A DNA stretch of 64,000 nt, from assembly GCF_014656135.1 (NCBI RefSeq), contig NZ_BNBV01000012.1:82277-146276 (forward strand), given 5' to 3'. The stretch's first letter is position 1. Each line of letters begins with the position of its first letter. This document shows positions 45,417 to 53,535 of the stretch, in pieces. Made by a program: the position numbers and the translations under genes. Under the pieces are notes generated by a model. It was not told the DNA's origin and searched no databases. It saw only the letters and a program-made list of their open reading frames with translations. Origin of the DNA: Streptomyces thermodiastaticus (GTDB lineage: Bacteria; Actinomycetota; Actinomycetes; Streptomycetales; Streptomycetaceae).

Positions 45417-45509
45417 TCAACAGCCGCAGCAGCGACAGCTACAGCAGGCGCGGGCAGCACCGTGGGACCCGGCGGTGCGGGTCGGGACGGATGCCGAGTG
45501 CGCGAGCAT
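45417..45509 (-). CDS. polycysteine leader peptide ORF (30 residues)
   Basis: ATG at 45509 starts a 30-codon ORF ending TGA at 45417-45419. It begins MLAHSASVPTRTAG and ends ACCSCRCCGC, with six Cys codons in the last nine. No ribosome site is needed: TTGACA and TCTCCT on the same strand place the transcript start at the ATG. Such leaderless poly-Cys ORFs are known cysteine-responsive attenuators in mycobacteria. The target here is cysteine dioxygenase, which fits. The caution is that the local GCT-rich DNA reads poly-Ala/Val in another frame, so the Cys run could partly be compositional. Confidence 0.7.
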   Translation of the reverse strand: MLAHSASVPTRTAGSHGAARACCSCRCCGC

Positions 45510-45516
45510 GCCCACC

Positions 45517-45545
45517 AGGAGACCGGCTCACACCCTCTGTGTCAA
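45517..45545 (-). promoter_or_regulatory. leaderless promoter for the Cys leader and cysteine dioxygenase run
   Basis: On the minus strand TTGACA (45545-45540), a 17-bp spacer, TCTCCT (45522-45517), then 7 bp to the ATG at 45509. The -35 is a perfect consensus. Confidence 0.6.
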
Positions 45546-45884
45546 CTCGACGCCCGGTATGCGGACACCTTTCACCTCTTCCGGTTCATCCGCCGGGCGA
45601 AAGGTTTGCATCGGGGGAAGGTGGGACACATGGCGCACAAGCCGGGCGCGCAAGCCCCGTTGCGATCCTGTGATGCGACTGTGATCCGGCTCGCTTCGGG
45701 GGTGCGTGTCGGAACGGGATCGGCGGCTGCGGCGTCCTTCCTTGCATCGGGCCCGAAGCGGCTCCGGGAGAGGGCGGAGGCCTGTGAGACCCCGGCTCTG
45801 TGTCAAGGTTTAGGCCGATTTGCACACTTTCTGCGCGGCCTTGGTTCCGCAGAGTGAATAAGGGGCTCAATAGCAGATCTCGGC

Positions 45885-45914
45885 TTGACTCGCCCGGAGC
45901 AGCACACTTGTAAT
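45885..45914 (+). promoter_or_regulatory. candidate whiB promoter
   Basis: TTGACT (45885-45890), an 18-bp spacer and TGTAAT (45909-45914) predict a transcript start about 65 nt before the whiB ATG. whiB of S. coelicolor is reported to have more than one promoter; only this one is readable here. GTGTC (complement of the WhiA core GACAC) occurs at 45922-45926. The rest of 45510-45985 holds no gene. Confidence 0.45.
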
Positions 45915-45985
45915 TTCACTCGTGTCGTTCAGCCGGGATCGGTAACGGCTACATCACGGGGACGCGAAACAGACGAGGGGCGCAC

Positions 45986-46249
45986 ATGACCGAGCTGGTG
46001 CAGCAACTGCTGGTCGACGACGCGAACGAAGAACTCGGCTGGCAGGAGCGCGCGCTGTGCGCCCAGACCGACCCCGAGTCCTTCTTCCCGGAGAAGGGCG
46101 GCTCCACCCGCGAGGCCAAGAAGGTCTGCCTGGCCTGCGAAGTCCGCTCCGAGTGCCTCGAGTACGCGCTGGCCAACGACGAGCGGTTCGGCATCTGGGG
46201 CGGTCTGTCGGAGCGCGAGCGCCGCCGCCTGAAGAAGGCTGCCGTCTGA
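45986..46249 (+). CDS. whiB: WhiB developmental transcription factor (iron-sulfur)
   Basis: An 87-residue Wbl protein that matches Streptomyces WhiB almost residue for residue as I recall it. Four cluster cysteines are C25, C48, C51 and C57 (C-x22-C-x2-C-x5-C), followed by the GIWGG turn and a basic DNA-contact tail (ERERRRLKKAAV). WhiB with WhiA controls the switch from aerial growth to sporulation septation. The ATG at 45986 follows GAGGGGCG. It is divergent from the cysteine dioxygenase-fbiAB run. Identification is firm from sequence and context. Confidence 0.97.
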   Translation: MTELVQQLLVDDANEELGWQERALCAQTDPESFFPEKGGSTREAKKVCLACEVRSECLEYALANDERFGIWGGLSERERRRLKKAAV

Positions 46250-46498
46250 GCGGCCGCCGGGACGGACACCGGCCGGCTTCACACGTCCGAGCGAGCTCCC
46301 CGGCTGGCACCTGACGCGGCGCCACATCACCTGTCAGCCCTGAGAACGTCAGGAACGGCCCGCCGCCCGTGGTTGTCCACAGGCGGCGGGCCGTCGTTCT
46401 GCCCAGCCAGTAGTGTGGTCGCTCGTCCGAGACGCCCCGTGCCCTGACGGAGCACCGGCGTCCACCGCAGTCCATTCGAACCGGGGCCGTGTATCTCG

Positions 46499-49400
46499 AT
46501 GTCCGTGCACAGCCATACGGCAGCCCACCCCGACGTCGCCGCCGCAGCGCCGTCCCGTCCTCCGAGCGCGACACAGGTCGCTCCGGCCGACCCGAACCGT
46601 CCGCCGGAGTATCCGCGGCACGTCGTCACCGCCGTCCTCGTCTCCCACGACGGCACCCGCTGGCTGCCCGACACGCTGGCCGGACTGCTCGGCCAGGAAC
46701 GGCCCGTGCAGTACGCCGTGGCCGCCGACACCGGCAGCGCCGACGACTCCGCGCAGCTCGTCGCCGACGCCCTCGGCCCCGACCAGGTGGTCCACCTGGC
46801 CCGCAGGACCGGATTCGGGCAGGCGGTCGAGGAAGCCCTGCGCATCGCGCCCGTCCTCACCCCCGACGACCTGCCGTACCTCAAGCGCCCCAGCGGCTGG
46901 GACCCCGTCTCGCGCACCTGGCGCGACGACGCCTACGACATGCCCGAGCTGCCCCACGGCGAACCGGTGCAGTGGCTGTGGCTGCTGCACGACGACTGCT
47001 CTCCCGAACCCGATGCCCTGGCACAGCTGTTGAGGGTCGTCGACAACGAGTACGAACTCGGCCGCGAGGACGTGGCCGTCGTCGGCCCCAAGCTGCGCGG
47101 CTGGTACGACCGCCGGCAGCTGCTCGAAGTGGGCGTCAGCATCGCGAACTCCGGCCGCCGTTGGACGGGGCTGGAACGCCGCGAGCAGGACCAGGGACAG
47201 CACGACCACGTCCGCTCCGTGCTGTCGGTCTCCACCGCCGGCATGCTGATCCGCCGTGACATCTTCGAACAGCTCGGCGGATTCGACCGCCGGCTGCCCC
47301 TGATGCGCGACGACGTCGACCTGTGCTGGCGCGCCAACGCCGCCGGATACCGCGTCCTGATCGCGCCCGACGCCGTGATGCGGCACGCCGAGGCCGCGTC
47401 CCGCGAGCGCCGCACCGTCGACTGCGTGGGGCGCACGGCCGCCTCGCCGCACAAGGTCGACAAGGCCGGTGCCGTCTACACCCTTCTCGTCAACACCCGT
47501 ACCGCGGCGCTGCCCTGGGTCTTCCTGCGCATCGTGCTGGGCACCCTGCTGCGCACCCTCGCCTACCTCGTCGGCAAGGTCCCCGGCCAGGCCCTGGACG
47601 AGGTCCGCGGCCTGGCCGGCACCCTGCTGCGGCCCGAGCGCATCCTCGCCGGCCGGCGCAGCCGCGGGGCACCTCGGATCGACAAGGGCGAGCTGCGCGC
47701 CCTGTTCCCGCCGCCCGGCGCGACCGTCCGGATGACCGTCGAACAGGTCGCGAGCAACCTCGTCGGCCGCTCCGACCCCGAGCTGTCCTCAGCCGGCCGG
47801 CACGGCGGCGCCCTGGAGTCCGGGCCCGGCGGTGACGACGCCGACTTCCTGGAGATCGAGCAGTTCGCCCGGCTCAAGCGCATCGCCCGCAAACCCGGCC
47901 CGGTGCTCTTCCTGCTGCTCCTGCTGGTCTCCCTCGTCGCCTGCCGCAATCTGCTGGGCGGTGGCTCCCTCGCCGGCGGCGCCCTGCTGCCCGCCCCCGG
48001 CGGGGCCTCGGACCTGTGGGCGCGCTACCTCGACTCCTGGCATCCGGTGGGCGCGGGCGGCACCGCCTCCGCACCGCCCTATCTCGCGTTCGTGGCGCTG
48101 CTGGCCTCGCTGCTGCTCGGCTCGACCGGCCTCGCGATCACCGTCCTGCTGGTCGCCTCCGTGCCGCTGGCCGGGTTCTCCGCGTACTTCGCCTCCCGCC
48201 CGCTGGTGCCCTCGCGGCTGCTGCGGGCCTGGGCGGCCGTCGTCTACGCCTTCCTGCCCGCCGCCACCGGCGCCCTGGCCACGGGCCGGGTCGGCACCGC
48301 CGTGCTGGCCGTGCTGCTGCCGCTGCTCGCCCGTGCCGCCGTCGCCGCGAGCGGCCTGGCCGGCCCGGCCGGCACGCGCGGCAGCTGGCGCGCCACCTGG
48401 GCCTACGCCCTGCTGCTGACCGTCACCACCGCCTTCACGCCGATCGTGTGGCCCCTCGCGCTGGTCCTCGGCCTGGGCGTGCTCGCCGTGCGCCGCGGGG
48501 ACTGGGTGGCCCGCGGACTGCGGCTGCTGGCCCAGATCGGCACCCCGCTCCTGGTGCTGGCGCCCTGGTCGCTGTCGCTGCTGCCGTACGGCTTCTTCCA
48601 GGAGGCCGGACTGGACTACGGCCCGTCGGCCGCGTCCGCCCTCGACCTGCTCGGCGCCTCCCCGGGCGGTCCCGGCACCGTGCACGGGCTGATGCTCATC
48701 GGCGTCGTCCTGGCCGCACTGGCCGCCCTGCTGCGCTCGGAGCGCCGGCGCGCCATCCTCGCCGCCTGGACCACCGCCCTGGTGGCCCTCGTCTTCGCCG
48801 TCCTGGCCAACGACTCCGCCTGGGCCGGGCCCGCCACCCTCGTCTACGGGCTCGCGCTGCTGTCCGCCGCCCTGCTCGGCGCCGACGGCGCCCGGGCACG
48901 CGTGGCCGAGCTGAGCTTCGGCTGGCGCCAGCCGGTCGCCGCGCTGATCGCCTTCGCCTGCGCGGCCGGCCCGCTGCTCGCCGCCGTCGGCTGGATGATC
49001 CGCGGCGCCGACGACCCGCTGCGGCGCCGCGACCCGGTGCAGGTGCCCGCGTTCGTGGCGGAGGAGAGCCGCGGCAGCGACCAGGCGCGCACCCTGGTCC
49101 TGGACAGCACGTCCCCCGACCGCGTCCACTACATGCTGGTGCGTGGCTCCGGTGCCCGCATGGGCGACGGCGAACTGCTCTCCGCCACCGGCGGCAACAG
49201 CCGCCTCGACCAGGTCGTCGCCCGCCTGGTCGCCGGCTCGGGCGCGGACCAGACCGACCAGCTCGGCGGCTTCGCCGTGCGCTACGTCCTCGTGCACAAG
49301 GGCGCACCGCGCGCCATCGGCCGCGTCCTGGACGCCACCCCGGGCCTGACCCGGCTCAGCCAGCAGAACGGCAGCGCGCTGTGGCGGGTCGACCGCGAGG

Positions 49401-50365
49401 TCGCACGCGCCACCATCCTGCCGGGCTCCGGCGCCGCGTCCCTCGCCGGTCAGCCCGTCACCGCCGGTCCCGTGGAGATCCACACCAAGATCCCCGCAGG
49501 TGCCGAGGGACGGGTGCTGCGCCTGGCCGACTCCGCCGCCCCGGGCTGGACGGCCACCCTGGACGGCAAGCCGCTCAGCCGCATCACGGTCGACGGCTGG
49601 GCCCAGGGCTTCCGCCTGCCCGCCTCCGGCGGCCGCCTGGACGTCACCTACGACGACTCCTTCGGCCACACCGCCTGGCTGTGGGCGCAGGGCATCCTCG
49701 CGCTCGTGCTCGTCGTCCTCGCCCTGCCCGGCCGGCGCAGCGACGTCGACGACGACCTCCCCGAGGAGCAGCCGCCGGCCGCGCAGACGGCCGGTGAGGG
49801 ACGCCGTGCCCGCAGGCTGCGCGCCCAGGCGGAGGCCGGGCAGACGGACACGCCGGCACCGGCGGAACCCGAGCCGGCTCCGGCGGACGCCACCGCGGCC
49901 GTACCGCACCAGCAGTCGTACGACGATCACCAGTCCTACGGCGATCACCAGTCCTACGGCGAGCACGAGTCCTACGGCGGAGGGCAGTCCTACGACGGCT
50001 GGGACGGCACCGCCCCCGGCGCGTCGCCCGGGTACGGGACGCCCGAGTACGGGACGTACGCCGGCCCGGACTACCAGGCCGCGCCCGCCGGACCCGCACC
50101 GTACGCGCAGGACGTCTACGACCCGGCGTACCAGGGCGGCGCCGGCTACCCGGCCGGGACCGCCGACCCCTACCGGACCGGGACCGCCGACCCGTACCAG
50201 AGCGGCCAGTACGACCCGTACGCCTACGGCGGCCCCGCGTCCGCGGCGCCCTACGACCCGGCCCACCACCAGGGCTACGAGCAGGGCTACCAGCAGCCCT
50301 ACGACCCGGCCCAGCAGTCCGCGCACGGCACCGCCGGCGAGCATCCCCACGGGAGCCAGCAGTGA
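46499..50365 (+). CDS. giant family 2 glycosyltransferase with membrane domain and Tyr-rich tail
   Basis: A 1288-residue protein. The GT2 domain (about 40-330) has VTAVLVSHDGTRWLPDTLAG, donor motif LLHDDCSPEPDAL and MRDDVDLCWRANAAGY. A membrane part with many helices follows from about 464 (GPVLFLLLLLVSLVACRNLL) to about 850, then an extracytoplasmic region, a last TM at about 1058-1080, and a disordered tail of about 200 residues ending in Tyr/Gly/Pro-rich repeats with about 22 tyrosines. It resembles large actinobacterial glycosyltransferases that build wall glycans. It overlaps the DUF5719 gene by 4 bp. Substrate unknown. Confidence 0.88.
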   Translation: MSVHSHTAAHPDVAAAAPSRPPSATQVAPADPNRPPEYPRHVVTAVLVSHDGTRWLPDTLAGLLGQERPVQYAVAADTGSADDSAQLVADALGPDQVVHLARRTGFGQAVEEALRIAPVLTPDDLPYLKRPSGWDPVSRTWRDDAYDMPELPHGEPVQWLWLLHDDCSPEPDALAQLLRVVDNEYELGREDVAVVGPKLRGWYDRRQLLEVGVSIANSGRRWTGLERREQDQGQHDHVRSVLSVSTAGMLIRRDIFEQLGGFDRRLPLMRDDVDLCWRANAAGYRVLIAPDAVMRHAEAASRERRTVDCVGRTAASPHKVDKAGAVYTLLVNTRTAALPWVFLRIVLGTLLRTLAYLVGKVPGQALDEVRGLAGTLLRPERILAGRRSRGAPRIDKGELRALFPPPGATVRMTVEQVASNLVGRSDPELSSAGRHGGALESGPGGDDADFLEIEQFARLKRIARKPGPVLFLLLLLVSLVACRNLLGGGSLAGGALLPAPGGASDLWARYLDSWHPVGAGGTASAPPYLAFVALLASLLLGSTGLAITVLLVASVPLAGFSAYFASRPLVPSRLLRAWAAVVYAFLPAATGALATGRVGTAVLAVLLPLLARAAVAASGLAGPAGTRGSWRATWAYALLLTVTTAFTPIVWPLALVLGLGVLAVRRGDWVARGLRLLAQIGTPLLVLAPWSLSLLPYGFFQEAGLDYGPSAASALDLLGASPGGPGTVHGLMLIGVVLAALAALLRSERRRAILAAWTTALVALVFAVLANDSAWAGPATLVYGLALLSAALLGADGARARVAELSFGWRQPVAALIAFACAAGPLLAAVGWMIRGADDPLRRRDPVQVPAFVAEESRGSDQARTLVLDSTSPDRVHYMLVRGSGARMGDGELLSATGGNSRLDQVVARLVAGSGADQTDQLGGFAVRYVLVHKGAPRAIGRVLDATPGLTRLSQQNGSALWRVDREVARATILPGSGAASLAGQPVTAGPVEIHTKIPAGAEGRVLRLADSAAPGWTATLDGKPLSRITVDGWAQGFRLPASGGRLDVTYDDSFGHTAWLWAQGILALVLVVLALPGRRSDVDDDLPEEQPPAAQTAGEGRRARRLRAQAEAGQTDTPAPAEPEPAPADATAAVPHQQSYDDHQSYGDHQSYGEHESYGGGQSYDGWDGTAPGASPGYGTPEYGTYAGPDYQAAPAGPAPYAQDVYDPAYQGGAGYPAGTADPYRTGTADPYQSGQYDPYAYGGPASAAPYDPAHHQGYEQGYQQPYDPAQQSAHGTAGEHPHGSQQ
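49913..50002 (+). repeat. five 18-bp in-frame repeats (QSYGDH type) in the glycosyltransferase tail
   Basis: Units of 18 bp at 49913, 49931, 49949, 49967 and 49985 encode QSYDDH, QSYGDH, QSYGEH, ESYGGG and QSYDGW. The close DNA identity of the middle units suggests recent expansion. Confidence 0.85.
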
Positions 50366-51897
50366 ACCGCACGACCCTGTCCCTGATCGCCTGCACCGCC
50401 GCGCTCGCCGCCGTCACCGGGTTCGCCGCGTTCGACTCCCCGGACGCGGCGGGCGCCAAAACCACCGGGGCGGGCGCCCGGCTGCCCGTCGAGCGCACCA
50501 CCCTGGTCTGCCCGGCGCCCAGCGACTCCGACATCGCCGACACCACTTACACGTCGTTCACCCCCGTCACCCAGGGCACCCCCGGTGACGGGACGGCCCA
50601 GCTGAAGCCGGCCACCGAGCAGCAGGCCGGCGGCACGGGCGACAGCGGGGACGGGAGCGAGGACGGCGACGGCAAAGGGAAGGACGGCGACGGCGGGAAG
50701 GCCGCCACGCCCGACCTGAAGCCCGAGCAGCCCGGCACACCCGTCACCAGCGACGTCTCCGGCGGTAGCGCGCCCGCGCTGGTCGGCACCGCCGACGGCA
50801 GGTTCGCGCCGGGCTGGACCGTGCAGGAGACCACCGAGATCGCCGCCGGCACCGGCCGCGGGCTGCTGGGCGTGGACTGCACCGCCCCGGACACCGACTT
50901 CTGGTTCCCCGGTGCGAGCACGTCCGCCGACCGCACCGACTACGTCCACCTCACCAACCCCGACGACTCCGCCGCGGTCGTCGACATCGACCTGTACGGC
51001 AAGGACGGCGCCGTGAAGTCGACGCTGGGCGAGGGCATCACCGTCCCGCCGCACTCCACCGAGCCGGTGCTGCTGTCCACGCTCTCCGACTCCGCACAGG
51101 ACGACCTGACGGTGCATGTGAGCGTGCGCAGCGGCCGGGTCGGCGCGGCCGTGCAGGCGCTGGACGACAAGCTCGGCGGGGACTGGCTGGCCGCCGCCGC
51201 GGACGCCGCGGACACCGTGGTGCTGCCGGGCATCCCCAAGGACGCCACGTCCGTGCGGCTGATCGTTTTCTCGTCCGCCGACGCCGACACCGACCTGAAG
51301 GTGCAGCTCGCCTCGCCCTCCGGCCTGATCACGCCCGCGGGCCACGACACCGTGCACATCAAGGGCGGCACGACCACCGCCGTCGACCTCGGCGACCTCA
51401 CCCGCGGCCAGGCCGGTTCCCTGGTGCTGACCCAGAACTCGCCGGCCGTGCCGGTTATGGCGGCGCTGCGGGTGATACGCGGCAAGGGCGACAAGCAGGA
51501 GAGCGCGTTCATCCCGGCGACCGCCCCCCTCACCACGCGGGCCACGGCGGCCGGCAACAGCGCCGAGGGCGCCACGCTGTCCCTGACGGCCCCCACCGCG
51601 ACCGCGCAGGTCAAGGTCACCGCGTCGGCCGGCAGCGACGGCGGCACCGAGGTGTCCAAGACGTACACCGTCCAGCGGGGCACCACCCAGGACATCACCC
51701 CGCCGGTGCCGGACGGCCTCAAGGGCAGCTATGCCCTGACCGTGCAGCGTCTGTCGGGCGGCCCGGTGTACGGGGCGCGCACCCTGACCTCCGCCGAGGA
51801 CGGCGTCGCGGGGGTCACCACGCAGACCCTGCCGGACGACGGGGGCACCGTGGCGGTACCGCAGGCCGACCAGGACGTGTCGGTCCTGCAGCAGTGA
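50362..51897 (+). CDS. DUF5719 family secreted or membrane-anchored protein
   Basis: A 511-residue protein with an N-terminal hydrophobic signal/anchor (LSLIACTAALAAVTGFAAF), a Gly/Asp/Lys-rich low-complexity linker (about 85-120), and repeated beta-rich extracellular domains (TDYVHLTNPDDSAAVVDIDL and others). The family occurs next to the same glycosyltransferase across actinobacteria, so it probably serves with it at the cell surface. GTG at 50362 overlaps the upstream stop. The function is unknown. Confidence 0.87.
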   Translation: MNRTTLSLIACTAALAAVTGFAAFDSPDAAGAKTTGAGARLPVERTTLVCPAPSDSDIADTTYTSFTPVTQGTPGDGTAQLKPATEQQAGGTGDSGDGSEDGDGKGKDGDGGKAATPDLKPEQPGTPVTSDVSGGSAPALVGTADGRFAPGWTVQETTEIAAGTGRGLLGVDCTAPDTDFWFPGASTSADRTDYVHLTNPDDSAAVVDIDLYGKDGAVKSTLGEGITVPPHSTEPVLLSTLSDSAQDDLTVHVSVRSGRVGAAVQALDDKLGGDWLAAAADAADTVVLPGIPKDATSVRLIVFSSADADTDLKVQLASPSGLITPAGHDTVHIKGGTTTAVDLGDLTRGQAGSLVLTQNSPAVPVMAALRVIRGKGDKQESAFIPATAPLTTRATAAGNSAEGATLSLTAPTATAQVKVTASAGSDGGTEVSKTYTVQRGTTQDITPPVPDGLKGSYALTVQRLSGGPVYGARTLTSAEDGVAGVTTQTLPDDGGTVAVPQADQDVSVLQQ

Positions 51898-51930
51898 CGC
51901 GGCAGCAGTGACGCGGCAGTGGTGACGGGC
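51889..51930 (+). repeat. tandem 14-bp repeat spanning the DUF5719 stop codon
   Basis: CAGCAGTGACGCGG occurs at 51889-51902 and 51903-51916, with a degenerate third copy to 51930. The first copy contains the gene's own stop codon. Confidence 0.8.
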
Positions 51931-52197
51931 GTGGCGACCGGACGCCGCCCCCGGTCAGCGCGACGCCCGCGCCCGACAGCGGCGCGCATCGCCGAAGCAC
52001 CACCGGCGGCCCGTCAGGTCGCCCAGGATTTCGGCCGCACGTGTGCCGCACTGGTCGCGGGCGCACCGGACGTTGTCTCCGGCGTGTACGCGAAAAACGT
52101 GTACGCGAAAAGGCGGTGTCACACCCGGATCGACGGACCCGGCGCAGTCAGGTGCACCTCGGGGACGCCGATTCCGGCCGCTCCCGCCGCCCGCCGC
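51898..52197. other. 300-bp gap between DUF5719 and the metallopeptidase-like gene
   Basis: No gene seen. The gap lies between convergent genes. It starts with the stop-codon repeat and contains a 15-bp tandem pair (CGTGTACGCGAAAA at 52083-52096 and 52098-52111). No strong terminator hairpin is obvious. Confidence 0.6.
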
Positions 52198-52647
52198 TCA
52201 GTCCTCGCCGTACCGGGGGTCGACCGTCTCCGGGGTCAGCCCGAGCAGGTCGGCCACCTGCTCGACCACGACCTCGTGCACCAGCGCGGCCCGCTCGTCG
52301 CGCCCCTTGCTGCGGATCTCCACCGGCCGCCGGTAGACGATGACCCGGGCGCGCTGCCCGTCGCGTGCCGGCATCGTGCCGCCGAGCGGCACCGGGTCGT
52401 CGCTCCAGGCCAGCCCCGGCACGTCCAGCCGGGGCACGTCCAGCACCAGGAAGTCGATGTCGGCCAGCTGCGGCCACCGCCGCTCCAGACGGTCCACGGA
52501 GTCCTGCACCAGATCCGCGAACGCCTCGGCGCGGCTGGCCGCGAGCGGCACCTGCGGCGGCGCGATCGGGCCGCGCATGCCCCGGCCGTGGCGATCACGT
52601 CGTCGGGGCCCGGGGCCGGCGGCCCGGGAAGGTACACGGTTGTCCAT
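52198..52647 (-). CDS. metallopeptidase-family (zincin-like) protein with degenerate HExxH
   Basis: A 149-residue protein of the small metallopeptidase family found next to whiB and manB in actinobacteria (Rv3259-like). The expected zinc motif HExxH reads HEVVVE in ALVHEVVVEQVADLLGL, so the second His is absent. The preceding DFLVLDVPRLDVPG and VIVYRRPVE strands match the family. ATG at 52647 has only a weak ribosome site. It is divergent from the DUF3499 gene. Proteolytic activity is doubtful; a structural or binding role is possible. Confidence 0.8.
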   Translation of the reverse strand: MDNRVPSRAAGPGPRRRDRHGRGMRGPIAPPQVPLAASRAEAFADLVQDSVDRLERRWPQLADIDFLVLDVPRLDVPGLAWSDDPVPLGGTMPARDGQRARVIVYRRPVEIRSKGRDERAALVHEVVVEQVADLLGLTPETVDPRYGED

Positions 52648-52932
52648 CACCGGTGAAGCGTAGTCCTCGGCGCAGGCCCGCGCCCGGCTCCGACTTGATA
52701 CCGATTCCGGCCAAGCTCGGACTCGATTGCGTATCGCTCCACGATCGAGGAGCTCCGCGTGATCGGCGGATTTTGTACCCATTCGCGACCGGAACACAAG
52801 GTGTCGCAGATCTCATCGCATGGCGTCGATGCAGGTCAGAGCGGTGTGCGGAGAGGCCGATGTGGGGTGTTTCACATGGCGACACGGCGGGTGACCTGGT
52901 GGAGAGTCGTCGCGGCCCGCTCAAGAGTGCGG

Positions 52933-52938
52933 TACCGT
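52933..52938 (+). promoter_or_regulatory. -10 element TACCGT, probable leaderless DUF3499 promoter
   Basis: TACCGT lies 8 bp upstream of the GTG at 52947, with no ribosome site between. Confidence 0.45.
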
Positions 52939-52946
52939 CCAACATC

Positions 52947-53324
52947 GTGAGCCCTGTACGTCGCTGTTCGCGAACCGCTTGCGGCCGTCCCGCCGTAGCG
53001 ACGCTGACGTACGTCTACGCCGACTCGACCGCGGTTCTCGGCCCACTCGCCACCTACGCCGAACCCCACTGCTACGACCTGTGCGCCGAGCACTCCGAGC
53101 GTCTGACCGCGCCCCGCGGCTGGGAGGTCGTCCGGCTCCTGGACGGTTCTGCCCCCGCCCGGCCCAGCGGTGACGACCTGGAGGCGCTCGCCAACGCGGT
53201 GCGCGAGGCGGCCCGCCCGCAGCAGCGCGCGGCACAGGCCGGCGGCGGACCGGCGCGCGGAGCGGACCCGATGGAGGTCGCCCGCCGCGGCCATCTGCGG
53301 GTGCTGCGCTCCCCGGACACCTGA
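52947..53324 (+). CDS. DUF3499 family protein
   Basis: A 125-residue actinobacterial protein with a conserved N-terminal CSRTACGRPAVATLTYVYADS and a second pair in PHCYDLCAEHSERLT. The Cys pairs could bind zinc. The C-terminal half is Ala/Gly-rich and disordered. It is the Rv3258c-type gene located between the metallopeptidase-like gene and manB in mycobacteria as well. Function unknown. The GTG at 52947 is probably leaderless. Confidence 0.87.
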   Translation: MSPVRRCSRTACGRPAVATLTYVYADSTAVLGPLATYAEPHCYDLCAEHSERLTAPRGWEVVRLLDGSAPARPSGDDLEALANAVREAARPQQRAAQAGGGPARGADPMEVARRGHLRVLRSPDT

Positions 53325-53348
53325 CACGAGCTTTCCGGACACCTGACA
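53313..53348 (+). repeat. 14-bp direct repeat at the DUF3499 stop codon
   Basis: CCGGACACCTGACA occurs at 53313-53326 and 53335-53348. The first copy includes the stop codon. Confidence 0.8.
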
Positions 53349-53535
53349 GAACCGTTCGTCCTCGGCGCCGGCGTCCCGCCCGCCGGTACCGCGCGGCACC
53401 GGCCCGGTCACCGGCTCGCCGCACCACCCCAGGCGCCACCGCCTCTTGACGTCGCGCGTGCCCCGCGGCAGCGTCGTCGAGCCCGCCCGGGACGGGTAGT
53501 TTGTGGTGACCTACAGGGACTTCGGAAGGGTGGCC

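Noticed and set aside
45302..45460. N-terminal extension of cysteine dioxygenase in the same frame
   Set aside because: Reads as poly-Ala/Arg without family similarity, and the region is better explained as the leader and attenuator.
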